A DNA stretch of 64,000 bases from Rhynchonema sp. JSB1_4 (taxonomy: Eukaryota > Nematoda > Chromadorea > Monhysterida > Xyalidae), in contig JASAMV010002290.1 of assembly GCA_030248065.1 (NCBI GenBank), positions 27,080 to 91,079 on the forward strand, given 5' to 3'. A program made the position numbers and the translations under genes. Below are positions 1-13,800 of this stretch, in pieces; position 1 is the stretch's first letter; each line of letters begins with the position of its first letter. The notes below the pieces were generated by a model. It was not told where the DNA came from and did no database searches. It saw nothing but the letters and a program-made list of their open reading frames with translations.

Positions 1-2278
1 TTGTCTTGCCTGTGTGTGTATTTGCGATTGTGTTTTCTTCAAACGCGACTCTTGCCACTGTGTATAGCGAAATTAAACATTTTTTCTCGAAAAATATTCT
101 GCTTGATTTCCCAGTCAGTCAACCTCTTGTGCCTCGTAGATTTGCGTTTTATCACAGTTTTGTTTCGAAATTGTCGTTTACTCCATTTTATTCGATTGTG
201 TCTGTGTTTTTTTGGTTGTCGCTCGTCACTATAAAGGTGGTGCACTTTGAAGCATTCAAATTTCAATGTTGGAAATTATCAGAAAAATTATGTATTTCAA
301 ACTGAACCATGTTGTTGTGCCAAATATTTCACAAAATATTTTCAAAAATGATCGACTTCTTTTTGTGCTTCATTCTCTTAGGCTCACCAAACATAATTAC
401 TGTCGCATATTTTATTTACTTTACAAACATTATTTCGCTTCAATGCTAAATCAAATTACGGTATATTTATCAAACAACTATTCTTAGGAATTTAATGAAC
501 ATTTTGTAGAACTTGTGCAAGAATAAAATGTGCATGAGATCGACGTTGTGTCAGAGCGTATTTTTGCATAGAAAGTGTGCGTGCATTTCCTTCAATAAGA
601 GTACTTTTTGCAGGTACGTATGTAACTTACCGAGATTTTTGACGAATGCGATAAGAATAATATCAAGATATGTACATCTCTTGGCACCTAGTGGCTGTTC
701 AACTAAATGACGTTGAACAGAGCTCAAAAACCACAGAACAATATTGCGAATTTCACCTTTTGAACAGGGAAGTTTCATGTGCCCCGCCAAGACCACATTG
801 CACCACACTGCAAAAATACATAAAACTTTTCGAGAGGTCAATCGTGTATGTGGATCACAGTGATCCCATTTTCAAGTCGGAATGATGCATTGATTCGACC
901 ACAATTGATGCAGAAGCAGGCGACGAGTTTTTCCTCGCGAGATTTTCTGATATACCGCAACGGTTCCTGAAACTCCTGGCATAGTCCATCCATCAGCTCA
1001 TGATACTTTTTCTCAGCTGAAACGCTTGACAGAATCCAGAGCTGTTCCGGTTCTGGTTGGCTTACGAATTAAATCGGTTTTTATTTTCGCGCCGTTTTGC
1101 GCCGTTGCGCCGTTTTCTCTGACATTGCCTTGCGGAGGAACAATTTTTCACAACGGAAATTGAACCTCCCAACCAGAAGTGTCATGAGCTGATGGACGGA
1201 CTACGTTGTCGACTACTCACGTGCTGTAATTATGTAAAAGTGAAAGTTACCGAATGATTAAAATCCGCATCAGCCACAACTTTGCCTTCACAATGCGTAT
1301 ACATACGCGTGTTGCGGTTCGCGGATGCATTAATGTGCGCAATGTTCTTGGTCTGCAACCCGCGTTTTGTATTGGTGCACAAAGCAAATGCACGTGGAAC
1401 GGATCGCCGATTCACTGAAACCAGCTCCACGCTTGCATTGTTAGAATTGCTGCGACCCGCATGAATTTGGGCAAACCTCTACCTTAGGACTCAGTTTCGT
1501 CTTTGATTTGCATTAACCTTAGGGTTGCCGTGTGCAAACTTCCAAACTATACAGTAACGAGAGCAAGGCGAGACGAAAAGACGCCGTAAGCACAACGATG
1601 GCAGCATTTTTTGCGAGTCACCGGGTTAAAAAAAGAGTCATTATCTTCGAATTGTTTTTCTGGCTATTTTGTTGCGTGTTTATGGCACTGCGCTTAAAAC
1701 GGCCATCATTTTGCCGCACAAAATGCCCCCCCGGTCGGGCTCACCAGTTTATCATATTTTGCGTGTTATTTTTCACCGTCCTTCTTAGCTGTTTGACGAA
1801 ACATAGCAAGTGGCGTGCGAGTGCGTTCCGGAAACAACTTGATGATATGACTTCAAAAGTGTACCATGACTCGGAAGTCCAACAACAGTGTGTTACCTGG
1901 GTACACTTACATACATAGCTAAATACCTATGACAGTATCGCTATATTATCGCTTAACTTGAAAGCAAATCGCGCCGATGTAAATTATTGAGGCTGGACGA
2001 TACATGACATATACATACCTAGGTATGTGCATATTTGGGTCTATAAAATTATCTTTGGCGGCATTCCATAATTTTGTTCTAAATGATATGACCTCTAAGC
2101 ACCTTAAGGTGCTGTGTCAATCAATACATATAACATCAACAAAACCCACACATCGGTCATGCAACCAAGGCGAAATTCTTGATCACGCGTGCAACTTTTG
2201 ATCCGCTCCAACTTGAGTCAAACCAACACAACCTGCTACTACTGCATGGCGTCGCATTGCCGATAGCAAAGCGGAACA
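1..2278. other. Non-coding block upstream of ankyrin copy A
   Basis: This AT-rich sequence is matched in the right arm at 32852-36266. It contains a MITE (982-1203) but no gene I can support. An open frame at 1532-1918 has two hydrophobic stretches, but its right-arm partner is shifted by small indels, which argues against coding. A second frame at 551-841 (-) starts with a signal-peptide-like stretch. Its right-arm partner is interrupted by the TG...CA insertion. Confidence 0.5.
982..1203. repeat. MITE-like element, left-arm copy
   Basis: The ends are inverted copies of about 20 bp (TAGTCCATCCATCAGCTCAT at the left end, its complement with few changes at the right). A GCGCCGTT-rich core lies between. 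The same element sits at the matching place in the right arm (34159-34380), so it inserted before the arms formed or separated. Confidence 0.6.
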
Positions 2279-4076
2279 ATGGGTCATTCTCAGAGCAAAA
2301 AAGTGAGTCCACTTAAAATCGAGATGCACAAAAGTTTCATTGAACAATCGACTGATAGACCTAGAAGAGATCGCTAGAGAAAGCTTTTCAGAAGCAACAA
2401 GCACCCGACTTTTCGTTGCTCGAAGCGATCGACAACGACGAATCAATCGAGAAAATCAAGGATCTGATCAAGAAAGGCGCCGATGTGAATGCGCAAGACG
2501 ATCTCGGCTGGACTCCACTGATGTATTCGATCTTGTACCATCGGAACGATATTGTCAACGAATTGCTGACTCAAAAGGACAAACTCAATTTGGAACAACG
2601 CAATCATGAAGGCGACACTGCGCTTCTATTGGCCGCAGCGCACACAAATGTGGTCGGGGTCTACAAATTATGGGCGAGTGGAGCTAATGTGAACGCGACC
2701 AACACGCGCACCGGGCAAACACCGTTGATGCACAGCGTGGTGCATCACAGACACGACGTTATGGATGTGTTGTTGAGGCGGACAAGAGGGGATGATGCCC
2801 TCATGTTGGACGCAAGGGACAAACGCAAGCGGACGGCCTTGCACCACGCGGCCATCAATGACAATTGGACAGCCGCTGAAAAGTTATTGGAGGAGGAAAA
2901 CTGGGTGCTCGAAAATGGCAAATGGCGTATCATACCACTGGTGGACGTGAATGCAGCGGACATTGAGGGGTACACGCCATTGCATCGTGTTGTGAAGGAG
3001 GGGCTGAATGCGTTTGTGCAACATCTGATTGAAAAGGGATGTGATGTGGATCGAACGAACAAGTATGGGGTGAGAGAACATTATTTTTGTTGCATGATTG
3101 TTGCTTGATAAGCTACAATGTTGTGGCCGATCGGTATTATCAAAACTTGAAACCACGTCAACATTATAGACAAAAGCAAACGCAAATTTTGTTTTGAACT
3201 AAATACGCTCCGGAATTTCGCGAAGTTGAGGCACTAATTTCCACCCCCGCCGCAAAAATTGCCACTGGAACAACTTCAAGCTAATCGAGATTCAAGCTCT
3301 CTTTCCATATCAAGATACATACTGTACAAACAACATTTCCCAAAGGCCTTGCCGTTCTCTTGCCGTAGTCGTAGTCATGGCGCTTGCCTCCAAAGTTCAT
3401 ACGACGGCACAGATATAAACCAGGTATTATCAAAACTTGAAACCACGTCAACATTATAGACAAAAGCAAACGCAAATTTTGTTTTGAACTAAATACGCCC
3501 CGGAATTTCGCGAAGTTGAGGCACTAATTTCCACCCCCGCCGCAAAAATTGCTACTGGAACAACTTCAAGCTAATCGAGATTCAAGCTCTCTTTCCATAT
3601 CAAGATACATACTGTACAAACAAAATTTCCCAAAGGCCTTGCCGTTGTCTTGCCGTGGTCGTGGTCATGGCGCTTGCCTCCAAAGTTCATACGACGGCAC
3701 AGATATAAACCAAACGTTTATCGCACAGGAGACTGCCCTGCACCTGGCGTGCATGCGACCGGTACCCAACGAACAAATTGTCAACGCGCTGCTGAATGCC
3801 AAGGCCGATCTGTCGATACAAGACCATCACGGAATGACGCCAATCATGTGGACGTGCTACTTTGGCAACGATCGCGACCTGGCCCTGTTCAAACACACCT
3901 CTCCCTTGACGTTCAAGCTGCTTTCCCTGAAAGACAGGGACGGTAACACGGCGCTGCACTGGGCTGAACGAATGCGTAAATTTGGAATGGCGTTGAATAT
4001 TCTTGAATATGGTGCCGCTTTGAATGAGATAAAGAACAATCTTGGGAAAAAGCCGAGTGAAATGCGAATTGACTGA
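2279..4076 (+). CDS. Myristoylated ankyrin-repeat protein, copy A
   Basis: There are three exons: 2279-2302, 2392-3069 and 3729-4076, giving 349 residues. Exon 1 encodes only MGHSQSKK. Gly2, Ser6 and the following lysines fit an N-myristoylation signal, so the protein probably sits on membranes. Exon 2 encodes a run of ankyrin repeats with GADVNAQDDLGWTPLM, GDTALLLAAAH, GQTPLMHSVVHH, RTALHHAA and GYTPLHRVV cores. Exon 3 adds ETALHLAC, HGMTPIMWTC and GNTALHWAERM repeats and stops at 4074. Splice sites are GTGAGT/CAG, GTGAGA/CAG and in phase. Ankyrin repeats mediate protein binding. No catalytic domain is visible and the partner is unknown. Intron 2 carries a 290-bp tandem duplication absent from copy B. 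Confidence 0.85.
3133..3712 (+). repeat. 290-bp tandem duplication in intron 2 of ankyrin copy A
   Basis: Units are 3133-3422 and 3423-3712, and differ at only a handful of bases. The right arm has one unit. The second unit ends 16 bases before the exon 3 acceptor (CAG at 3726-3728), so the coding sequence is intact. Confidence 0.9.
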
Positions 4077-7000
4077 GAGTCAAGTGCATGACTGCGCTCT
4101 ATCATTTTACCCGGTGGACGAATTGGCTCTCATTTTTTCTTTATCGGCTAATTTTATTTGTGATTTAACAATAATTAGGTGAATTATTCCTGAGAAGCTT
4201 TCTTATTTCGATGGTTGGAGAATTGTGTCAATCTGTCCTTGTTTCTGAAAACTCAAAATTCGTAGAATTATGTAACTGTGAATGACCAAGTTGGCCATGA
4301 CCAGCTAAATTTCAAGTTGGTCAGCTTGCTTACGTTGCAAACTGTGTGTTCGGCTATAATAACCATGATCATTGTATACTTCACTGAATTACCCATTGCA
4401 ATTTGATCTTAAAAAAGGAACCACCCGTCCGCAACACGGTCTGCTATAGTCACACCAACTTTCAAAAACACTGATGACATCTGTCGACTATATTAGAAGC
4501 TCCACGTCGGGAGTTAAAACTTTTGTTTTTCTGTCGTAAACGCCGGTGTCCCTGTATAGTTTTTTGGCCTTTGCGCGAAAATTTAGTGCTCCGTGACAAA
4601 CGAGTATTATCTCCGTTTAGTTTGGGCTTGGGTGTTGACCAAGCCATAAACTTGGCGACTCATCAGTCGCGTATGCATTGTCGTTCAGGTTTTGTTTTTC
4701 GTAAAGTTCACCAGATGCTGGTGCTTGGGCTGCTCCCTGCCCATGGTGTGTTGTGCACGAGTTGTACTCTATATCTGACAGCTCGTAAAAGTTACCACTC
4801 CACACAGGTTTGGAATTACATACAAACAACGGCAGTCACTGGTCATTTGTGCCAGCTGTTTGCGGAAAATGTTTTAAACTTTTGTTTTCCAACCAAATCC
4901 GAATTTTGCCGTTGTTGATGTTTTTGTTTTCAAAAGTTCACAATTCAATCACAGTGATATGTAAAGTTGGTGCTGTTCACCAGCGGAACACTTGTTCAGC
5001 ATTGGGTGGAATTCACAAAATGATTGAGTGGAGTATTGAGTGGAATATCCAGTGGACTGTCCACTGTAGGTACATACGTATATTCCACTCAACTCGCCTC
5101 TCAAAGCAAAGAGCGAGAGAAAACAAAGTAAACGGGCAGCCCACAGCGTTGCACATCTCTGTCAACAGCCATGCAAAAGTGTCCGGACTTCATGAAACTG
5201 AACCCAATCAAAATGTCTGTCATGAATGAGTAAACTCGGTAATCTAAGGCGGTTTCCTCAGGCAAATCTAGACATTTTGATCATTTTTTTCACGATCGCA
5301 ATTCAAGGGAATGGTATAATGGCAGCGTGTGACCAACGGAACAACTAGCAGTAACCAGGATTAGCCGCAACAGACCACGGTCGAAAAAAATTGAGCATTT
5401 TTTGCGGGAAGAAAATGGTGTCTTCGACGAACTTCTTTGCCAATTACTATTGTGCATCACGTATTTAAGTCCAAAATTGACAGTGTGTTGTTTTTCCAGT
5501 TCATCGCTGTACGTTATCTTGAAATTGGGGGTGCTCCAGTTTACAAATGATAACACTGATTTCGGGCTGAGCAAACCACCCCAACTCAGTGTGTGCAGAC
5601 GTGCGTGACATTATAATATATGTAAGACATTGTTGTGTGAACACAAGGTCATTGCAGCTTGCATTATCGTGCATTTGGGGTGACTGCATACGCTTCAGCA
5701 CCGTGTACATACACTGCGACAAGGCAGCCTTGGAGCTTGTGGGAGCCATAGCTAAGCGTGGCACCCAATCCAGAGCTGCTTTCTTGCTTGCAGTGCCAGG
5801 CAAGCTACCCACATGCCGCGGGTTCCAGCTTCTGACATGCAGTTGTGCTGTGCCCTTCTATCGATTTTTGATGTTCCGTGCAATTTGCTGTCCCCTGCTT
5901 TTTTGAGTGGTTTGGTTAGTCATCGGTTTTTTTCTTCGACGTGTTTTTTAACCAATAAATCGTCTCTGCGCTTGACCACAGCTGCGAAGCTGTAGATTTC
6001 CTGTTCTTTTTGTATGAAGATTGGATTATTGTGAGATAAAACCTGGGTGGTGGCAGCTGGTTTGTTGTCCGGTTTTGAGCAGCAAAATAATATTGACTGG
6101 CCACTGCTCATCATAACCTGTGTTTGTTACCTGTATTTTAGATCGGAAGCCTGTTCCTTTTTGTATTTGATCACCCCCAACGATACGGAGAAGGCTACTT
6201 GATGGGTAGATGCACTTGATTAATCATCGAGCGATATATGCGTAGCATTTTACTTGTTGGGTGCGCGGTGCGCATAAATGACAGAATAACGTTGTCCCCG
6301 AAAACTTTCTCGAATAAATCTCATCCTGTAAATATTATAGTAAGCATCCACTCCAGACTATGTACCTTGGATGCGTTATACACCCCGCCCGCACACTTCA
6401 ACGCATTGTTTTGTGGTGCGTTTGCGGTGCACGCAAAAATATGAATGAATGCTGATTTTATAAAATATAAAGAGTGTGACGTTCATTTGTGGGTGTCTAT
6501 TTTTGCCATCTAAATACATACTTTGCGCATGCCTTTGTGACGAGAGATGGAATCCCATTATCATGCCCAAAAAATGGTGTCACACGTATACATCCGTAAT
6601 AGCTGAAACATGACCCTGATCTTTCTATCTTATTCCGTGTTTATTCATTGACGGCGGTATAATTCGTTTTCGGTACGTTTGCGCTCCACAGAAATAAATC
6701 TGACATTTGTACTGCTGCATGCACGGTTTCCAATTTTCTGATAGGCTTTACTTAATCCGGTTCACAGTTGCGCGCCCAATTCCGCTATTCTAGTGCGTCA
6801 TTTTGCATCCATATGTTTTTTCATCACCGTTCCATACCGTGCGTGACATGTAATTTCCAATCAAACACGTGAAAAATCAAACCGCAACACGGTGACATGT
6901 GACACGGCTTTGAAAAAATAGGGTGATTTGTTTTTGTGTATTTGTGATGTCGGCATGAAAAAGGTTCAAGAATGTTGTTTTTCAATGAAACCGTATGAAA

Positions 7001-7823
7001 TTCTATCGTGATATTTTTCGACGCTCTTCTTGCAACCGACACGGACGTTTTGACTGAAACGGGTTTTCAAAATTTTCTGCTCTCAAACAGCACGCGCTTG
7101 GTGTGAGAAAATGTTTGTTAAAAAAATTTCGATATTGTAACTGCTTCGTATTATTTGTTATGTCTAAAAGGTTGCTCTCAATTCCAATCAAATTAAACAT
7201 TTAGCGCCGTTGTTTCATTTCCGATGTTCTTCAAAACAAAACCAGGTGATGTGTTTCATTTATTGTGTGTCTTTCGCACTGCTGAAAACAATTTTGTTCA
7301 TGGAAATTTATATTTTCCGACAATAATAGGGACATAATAATAACCATAAAATCCGACATAAACATTTTTATCCGCAATTTAGGTGTGCAAAGGGTCATAT
7401 ACAGACCAACTTTGGCCAGCGGTTTTGTTGTTGTTGATTTTTTGCGACCGCCGAGGTGACAAAAAATGTCATAAAATACACATAATCCGCACATCAGATG
7501 CCTTCAAATTCACATTTTGACACCTCGCGTTGCGGGACCGACAAAAATATTTATTTTGTTTATTTTTAGATACATATGCCGACCCGAGACGATACGACAG
7601 AGTGGCGCTTATCTATGGTGCTACACCAAGTGCACTATTACAGCACTTGCGTTTATTATACGGCATTATGAGGACGACGGAGTTATTATTATTACGATGA
7701 TGACTACCTTTTGAAAAAGGACCTTGAGAACACTGCCTGATCTTCACTTAAGCGACTACTGTGTAAAACCGCCATAGAAACTCGAATTGTACCAAAAATT
7801 ATATACCACCTCATCCCAAAAAA
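4077..7823. other. Non-coding stretch between ankyrin copy A and RhoGEF copy A
   Basis: No gene is supported. Up to about 6725 it pairs with right-arm 28690-31345. Open frames at 4523-4918, 5589-5906 and others are partly mirrored in the right arm but are broken by indels and lack codon-like conservation. From about 6725 to 7918 the left arm has no visible counterpart in the right arm. This is the promoter side of RhoGEF copy A, so the two copies have different upstream DNA. Confidence 0.6.
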
Positions 7824-10800
7824 ATGTCCGCCGACTTCGACCCCTATGACCAACAGGAGGGTGACATCCCCCTCTCAGCGCGCAACCGTGTCCGTTTATT
7901 GGCCAACCGATTTGAACACCAAGATGAACCTTCTACTTCAAGTTGCCATGCCAACAAAAATAACGGTGCTAAAATAAATGGTGCTAGTACTACCACCGAC
8001 ACTTGTACGACCAGCACCACCACTACTGCCCGAAATTTGTGTGCCGCCCAGAACAAAGTCGGTCCCTGTTCTGAACAGCAAGTACAGCAGCCTGGCCGTA
8101 GTTCAACTACTAATAACTATAATCGGGCTAATATTGCCGACAACAACAATGCGACTGATGACAGCAAACAAACGCATTTGAGCGTATCCCCCGCCGCAAC
8201 CAGCCAAATCATGAGCTCTGAATCACGCGGCACGCATAATGATAGTGCACATGTGCATGCACAACAACAACAACAGCAGAGGACAAGGATCAACCGTAGC
8301 TCTAGCCATGACGCTCTGCCACAACATGCGCATGCACGTGGTGGTAAACACTCAACGCACGGTGGTGATAACAATAATACCAGATCACTTTCAACTCGCC
8401 AACCTATACAACGACCACAGCATCCCCCGCCCACCGTTCCCAGACCTGCTGTGCCGCCGAAACCACGAGGACTCAGGGCTGTGACTATTTATGCACAACA
8501 GCAACAACAATACTCAATGTCACTTGATAGCTCGCCGGCCAAACACCTGCGATTTGAACAACAAGATTCAGAATCGGAAACGTTGGCACTGAATGTTGAT
8601 TTCGATTCGAGTATTCATAATCAACAAGGTTCTGCAGTTTTACAAGAAAGTAACTCGGATCCTTACGCCCTGTACGATGTTCGTTTCTCAACCTTGCCGC
8701 GGGGCAGAAATCGTCGCACTGTGACATCGCCCATTCCTCAACCCCGGGTGGAGGAGCAGGATTGCACGATCGTTGGTGACCAGCTGAGGATCGGTGCTTA
8801 CGTGTATCAGGCTGCTATTTGTAACACCGGTGAAACATCAACCAGCCGGATACAACATCCCGTTGAGGAACCACCGAAACGGACCTCCGTCTATGCGGAG
8901 AAACCGCCCGATTTGCCACCCAGAAATTCAGTCGCTGAGGATTTAGGTAATGCTGGAGGGCCTGGTCCCCGCCTTCTCACAGAACAAAAAGACAGGCGTC
9001 ACTGTCATTCTTGTTATCATGCCCATCAGTGGCTCATCAGACAGACTGTATGGTTAGCGAAAATCGCAAAGGAAATTTTCCAGAACCACCCAAGACCCCA
9101 GCTCCGGCACCACCACCCAAACACGTGAAACTGGTTGACGGCCGACCCGTGCCCGTTGTTGCTAATCCTCCGCTCAAACCGGCGGAGGAAGAAGAAGAGG
9201 ATAATTTATACGAAGACATCGATCAATATTTTGTGCAACAAGAACAAATCGTCGTTTCTGCAACCGAGGTCCGTCTATTTTTCTGTGATGATTTTTTGTT
9301 TGTTTTTCTTTGATCAGTCAATATTTATTCTATTTTGATACGCTTTTCTTATCGATAATCACTTTTGTTTGATTTTTGTTCCTTGATCGAGGATTAACTT
9401 ACTTTCTATGTGCGGCTATGTGTAAAATTGTGACTGATAACAGAAACAGTAACACATCATTATGTCTGAGAATTAGGTCATTGAAAATCAGTGAACAGTG
9501 AGCTGGTTCACTTCGCTGTATCTAATCCTCCCCAAGACCGCGAAAAACTGTATCAAATCACAAAAACGCGCCGCTTGATCTGGGTTGAACAGTCGAGTCA
9601 GTCAAATTGTCTTTTGAGTGTCCGTTGCACTTTCAAGGTCTGCTGGCACATTACTGAGTGCACCTGGTTACAGTATACAGTATCCGTTCTTTATAGTGAC
9701 ATGACCGGAACATGTCCTTTTTAGTCGCTGCCAAGAACAATCATCACAGTCAGTATGTATCTTGGTATTAGCGATGACAAACTGTCGGTCGCCCTAAGAG
9801 TACCACTACAAAGAGGACAGACTGTACAAAATGAGTGCTCTCTGTCCACCCACCCAGTCGACACAATGTTGCGTGTCAGCAAACAAACAAACAAGTTCTT
9901 CTTTGTGTTAATGGCCACTGACCAACCCACCACCCGTTATTGTTTATGTCACCACTAGCACAGCATACCTCTCACTCTCAGAATTTTTGGATGAAGTGAC
10001 TGGGTACCCACTTGATCAGTGATATTCACGTGCAAATCTTAGCCCCCAAGAACTGTGTCTCTGTTTGTATGTTCTGAGTGCAATATCGTTAGGTAAAGTG
10101 AAGCAAACATCCGAATTTCACACGAGCGGAACATTAGACAGGGTGCACCAACTGCTTGTGGAACTGGTGCATCTGCAAATGCACACCCACGTTTGGGTTG
10201 ATGTACAGTTTCCAACCACGGGGTTGAGCCCAGCTCGCGTGCTGCTCAACCCAAACTGTTGGCATGTATTTATTTCTGTTATTTTTCTTGTTGGTCGGCG
10301 GATTAGCCATTTTATTCACCCGTTTGCATAACACACCAACAACCTGCTGTTTGTAAGTGGTTTGACTGCTGTCTGATGTTCGTTTCTGTTCGCAAAGTGT
10401 CGGGTTTCTATTTTCACACCTTTTTTCCTGTTTTTCCTTGGCAGACAATAGCCGCAAAACCGGAACACCAAACAATGCTAACACTTCAGTTCAAGTCAGG
10501 TGGTATAGGTATAGGTATAAGCTTCTGGGCGGCTTCCGATTTTTCTCTATTCTCCAGGTTTTTTCATCTGTTTTTGCCGTATTTACCGTGCACATTGGCA
10601 TTCGGATCTTTGTCATTTCGGACCGTCAAAATATTAGTGCCGTGCGTTTATCATTGTGCGTGCTTTATCATTGCTCAAGCAGGTCAATTTATGGCAGATT
10701 CATTCATGTCACAGAAATTTCCATGGGCTCCAACTGTAATGAAAACCTTCTCCTCGGAGCTTGCTGTGTAATGCTGGGTTACGGCACTAATATTCTACAT

Positions 10801-13800
10801 TCCAAATTTTCGCCCACTAAATTTTCAGCTCAGCGAGCAACCATCGGAACCACCGAGTGACGTCACGAATACATCAACTTCGGACAAGTATCGCGCTGCC
10901 AGTGCGGCCAGCTGGTTGACAGTGAGCGAATCTGGTGACCAGCAACAGCAACGAACTGTGTCAATGATGAGCGACAATTGCGATTGCGATCACAATAGTG
11001 CGTCCGTGCAGAGACTGTCGGCCGACATTGACACACTCAGGTGCGGCATCCTCTGTGAAAATTTTTCTGTTATTTCGTGTTGAGGTACATGTACAGTACA
11101 CGACAGTGCTGTGTGTGAATGCAGAAACACCCGCCTGCCGAGGTGCCAATTACCAGGGCACGAATCGGTGTTCTCAATTCAGTCCATGATACTTATGTAT
11201 GTGGTACACCTAGTCATCATCAGTGCGATTGCAATGCATTATGTTCCTTTCATTTTCTGAGGACCAGACGTGAAACACGCAGCCTAACCTGCGCACTAAG
11301 TCACTGACTGAGTGATGTTTCAGATGAAGCTATTGTGAAACCCACAAAACATGCCAATTCTGTAGGCCACGACCCCAACAACCCTACCATAATTCCAGTG
11401 TGCAGCCAGCCGAGCCCGATCTGACCTCCCCAATCGACCTGTGTGCCCCCTGTGTCCCCGACGCACCCCCAGCGCCACCCCCTCGACCCCGTCGTCGTGA
11501 AAGGCAGCAGGCCAAGCTGAGTGCAGCCACAGCAGGGGCGTCAAGCAGACGACGACTCTTTAATCGGGCGTCAGCTGATAAACCATCGTCATTGGATGGA
11601 CTGTTGAGGATCAAAAGTGACATTCAGCTAAATTTGGCGAAACAGGTGTGCATGATTAGGTCGCGTGATTAAGTCACATACAGTCTGCCGTCTCTAATCG
11701 TGTCTTGCTGGTAGACGCACATACCTTTTTACTGTATTTTTGTCCCAGCTTTGCCTTTAACCTCCAAATTACACTGTGGTTGATGTCATACCGACCGAGG
11801 TAGAATGTGGTTCCGATCATCCCACCACATGAATGATGTAACAAACAAACATTTTAATCTAACATTTTATGAACGACCTGGCAACAGGTCATCATCTATG
11901 TAACATCAGTTGCGAGATGCACCGCAGTATGTAGTGCCCTGAAATTGCCACCCAAAAGCACTTCCCTTCGGCACAGGTTGGCAACATCAAACTCAAAGTG
12001 ACATCAGTGGCGCACACATCCAGCGAACATCTCAGTCAATTGCGTCCATCCAAGCAGAAACACGGCGCCGGTCGCGCGGCGCGCCGACAGAAACGCACAC
12101 AATCAGCTGTGGTCGGCGAGGCGAAACAGGGTGAGTGCGGATCATTGGCGGGCTGATGTTTCAATCATGGGGTGTGGGTTGGGGGCATGTGGGTTTTAGT
12201 TCCGCGTCATTGTCTCTGATCGATTCTCATATCATTATGAGCAACTTTGCAAACGTTTGTTCTGCGCGAACCTTGCCGGGCAAAAATCTGTTCTCTGTTC
12301 TCTCGACCTGTTTCGCAGCACACAGTTTCGTGCCCTCGTTGTCTCGCTAACCGGCGGAGCAGTATTTTTATGTGGTTTTTCACTGACGATGCCCTGGTGC
12401 ACCGTCAGTCTGGCTGTGGAAGGCAGAACAACCAAAATGCAGCCCATTTGCAGTCCGGTACCCCATTTTTACCGGAATTCAGCACAAAACGCATCATACA
12501 AGCAAAAAATTGACAAATTTCTAGACGACAACACAGCGACATCGATGCAAACGTCGGTGCAATTCCCGTTGGTCGATGAAAGTGGGGAGCCAGAATTTGA
12601 TGATTGGTCGGACTGGAGTGATCAGGAACTGGAGGATTCCGCCATTGAGGCACCACAAATCGATACGGGTTGGTTTGGAAGTTGGAACGTGGAATATTGA
12701 TCAGGCATGTGTGCAGGCGCGGTTTCCAATCGGCCCAACGAGTCTCATGCGTTGCACATGCTGTGGTATTCTCCATGAGAACTTTGCTAAATAACTATTG
12801 CGGTGGGTGTTGGGTTCAAAAGCGCCTTTTCTGGTATTCTACGATCTGATCGTTGTACAGTTCTTGGCGTCCCGTGGCCATCTGGTGCATTCGCACTGAC
12901 GATGAGCTGATGCCCCGCCCGTCTGTGAATGCAGATGAAACCGGCAGTCAAGCACGTTTCGTGAAATGCACATTGTCCAGTCGACCTGTGCTTCTGGATA
13001 TTCATTATGCGGTGCGCGTTGTTCTGTAATCCTGGAAATGTGAAAAAAACGATTCCAGTCGCATCAACCAGCGCCCTGCCGGACGTGATACCGACGAATC
13101 AAGAGGACGTGCGGTCAGAGACCACCAGCAGTCATTCGGACCTGTCGCCTTCGTCGCGGCCGAATTCGTGTGAGTGGTTCAGCTGATGTTTCACTACGTT
13201 TGACATTTTGTAGTATCCAAACTTTTACCAAACGCTACTATCATGGAGTCATGAGTCCATCTGGTGCGTTTGTCGAGGCCGGCTGAAACTTGGGCACCGC
13301 TATTGTAAAATTCACATAGTTATCATGCCCATCACTGGCGGTGACAAAAAGCTCAAAAGATTGCAAGAAAATGAAACATCACAATTTTGATTGCAGCAGC
13401 CACAACGGGCGTGAGCAGTGATGACATGGCCCGTTTGATGCATCAGTACAACGGAAGGTTCATGGATCAACCACTGTATCAACATTTGGTGCTTGCCTGT
13501 GACACAAAGGTGAGCGTGGTTGTACTTGAACGTTAATACCCGAAGCCACAAGATATGCTGCGCGTCGCGCCTGTCTTTGAGTCGCGCGGTCTTCCCGTGT
13601 ATTCTCACTGACGATGTTCTGATGCACCGCCCGTCTGTGGAAACAGGACGAAACGGACAAAACCCACTGCTGTTACATGTCAGAGTTACTCATGCAATGT
13701 ATGAAACCATCGCAGACAATATCCGAGCGTGCTGATTTTTCACAAATAATTATTTCAGAACAAAATCAACATTTTTTCAGGCCGAAACAACGAGCGAAGT

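Noticed and set aside
1532..1918. 128-codon frame with two hydrophobic stretches
   Set aside because: The right-arm partner has frame-shifting indels in the middle, so it is unlikely to be under coding selection.
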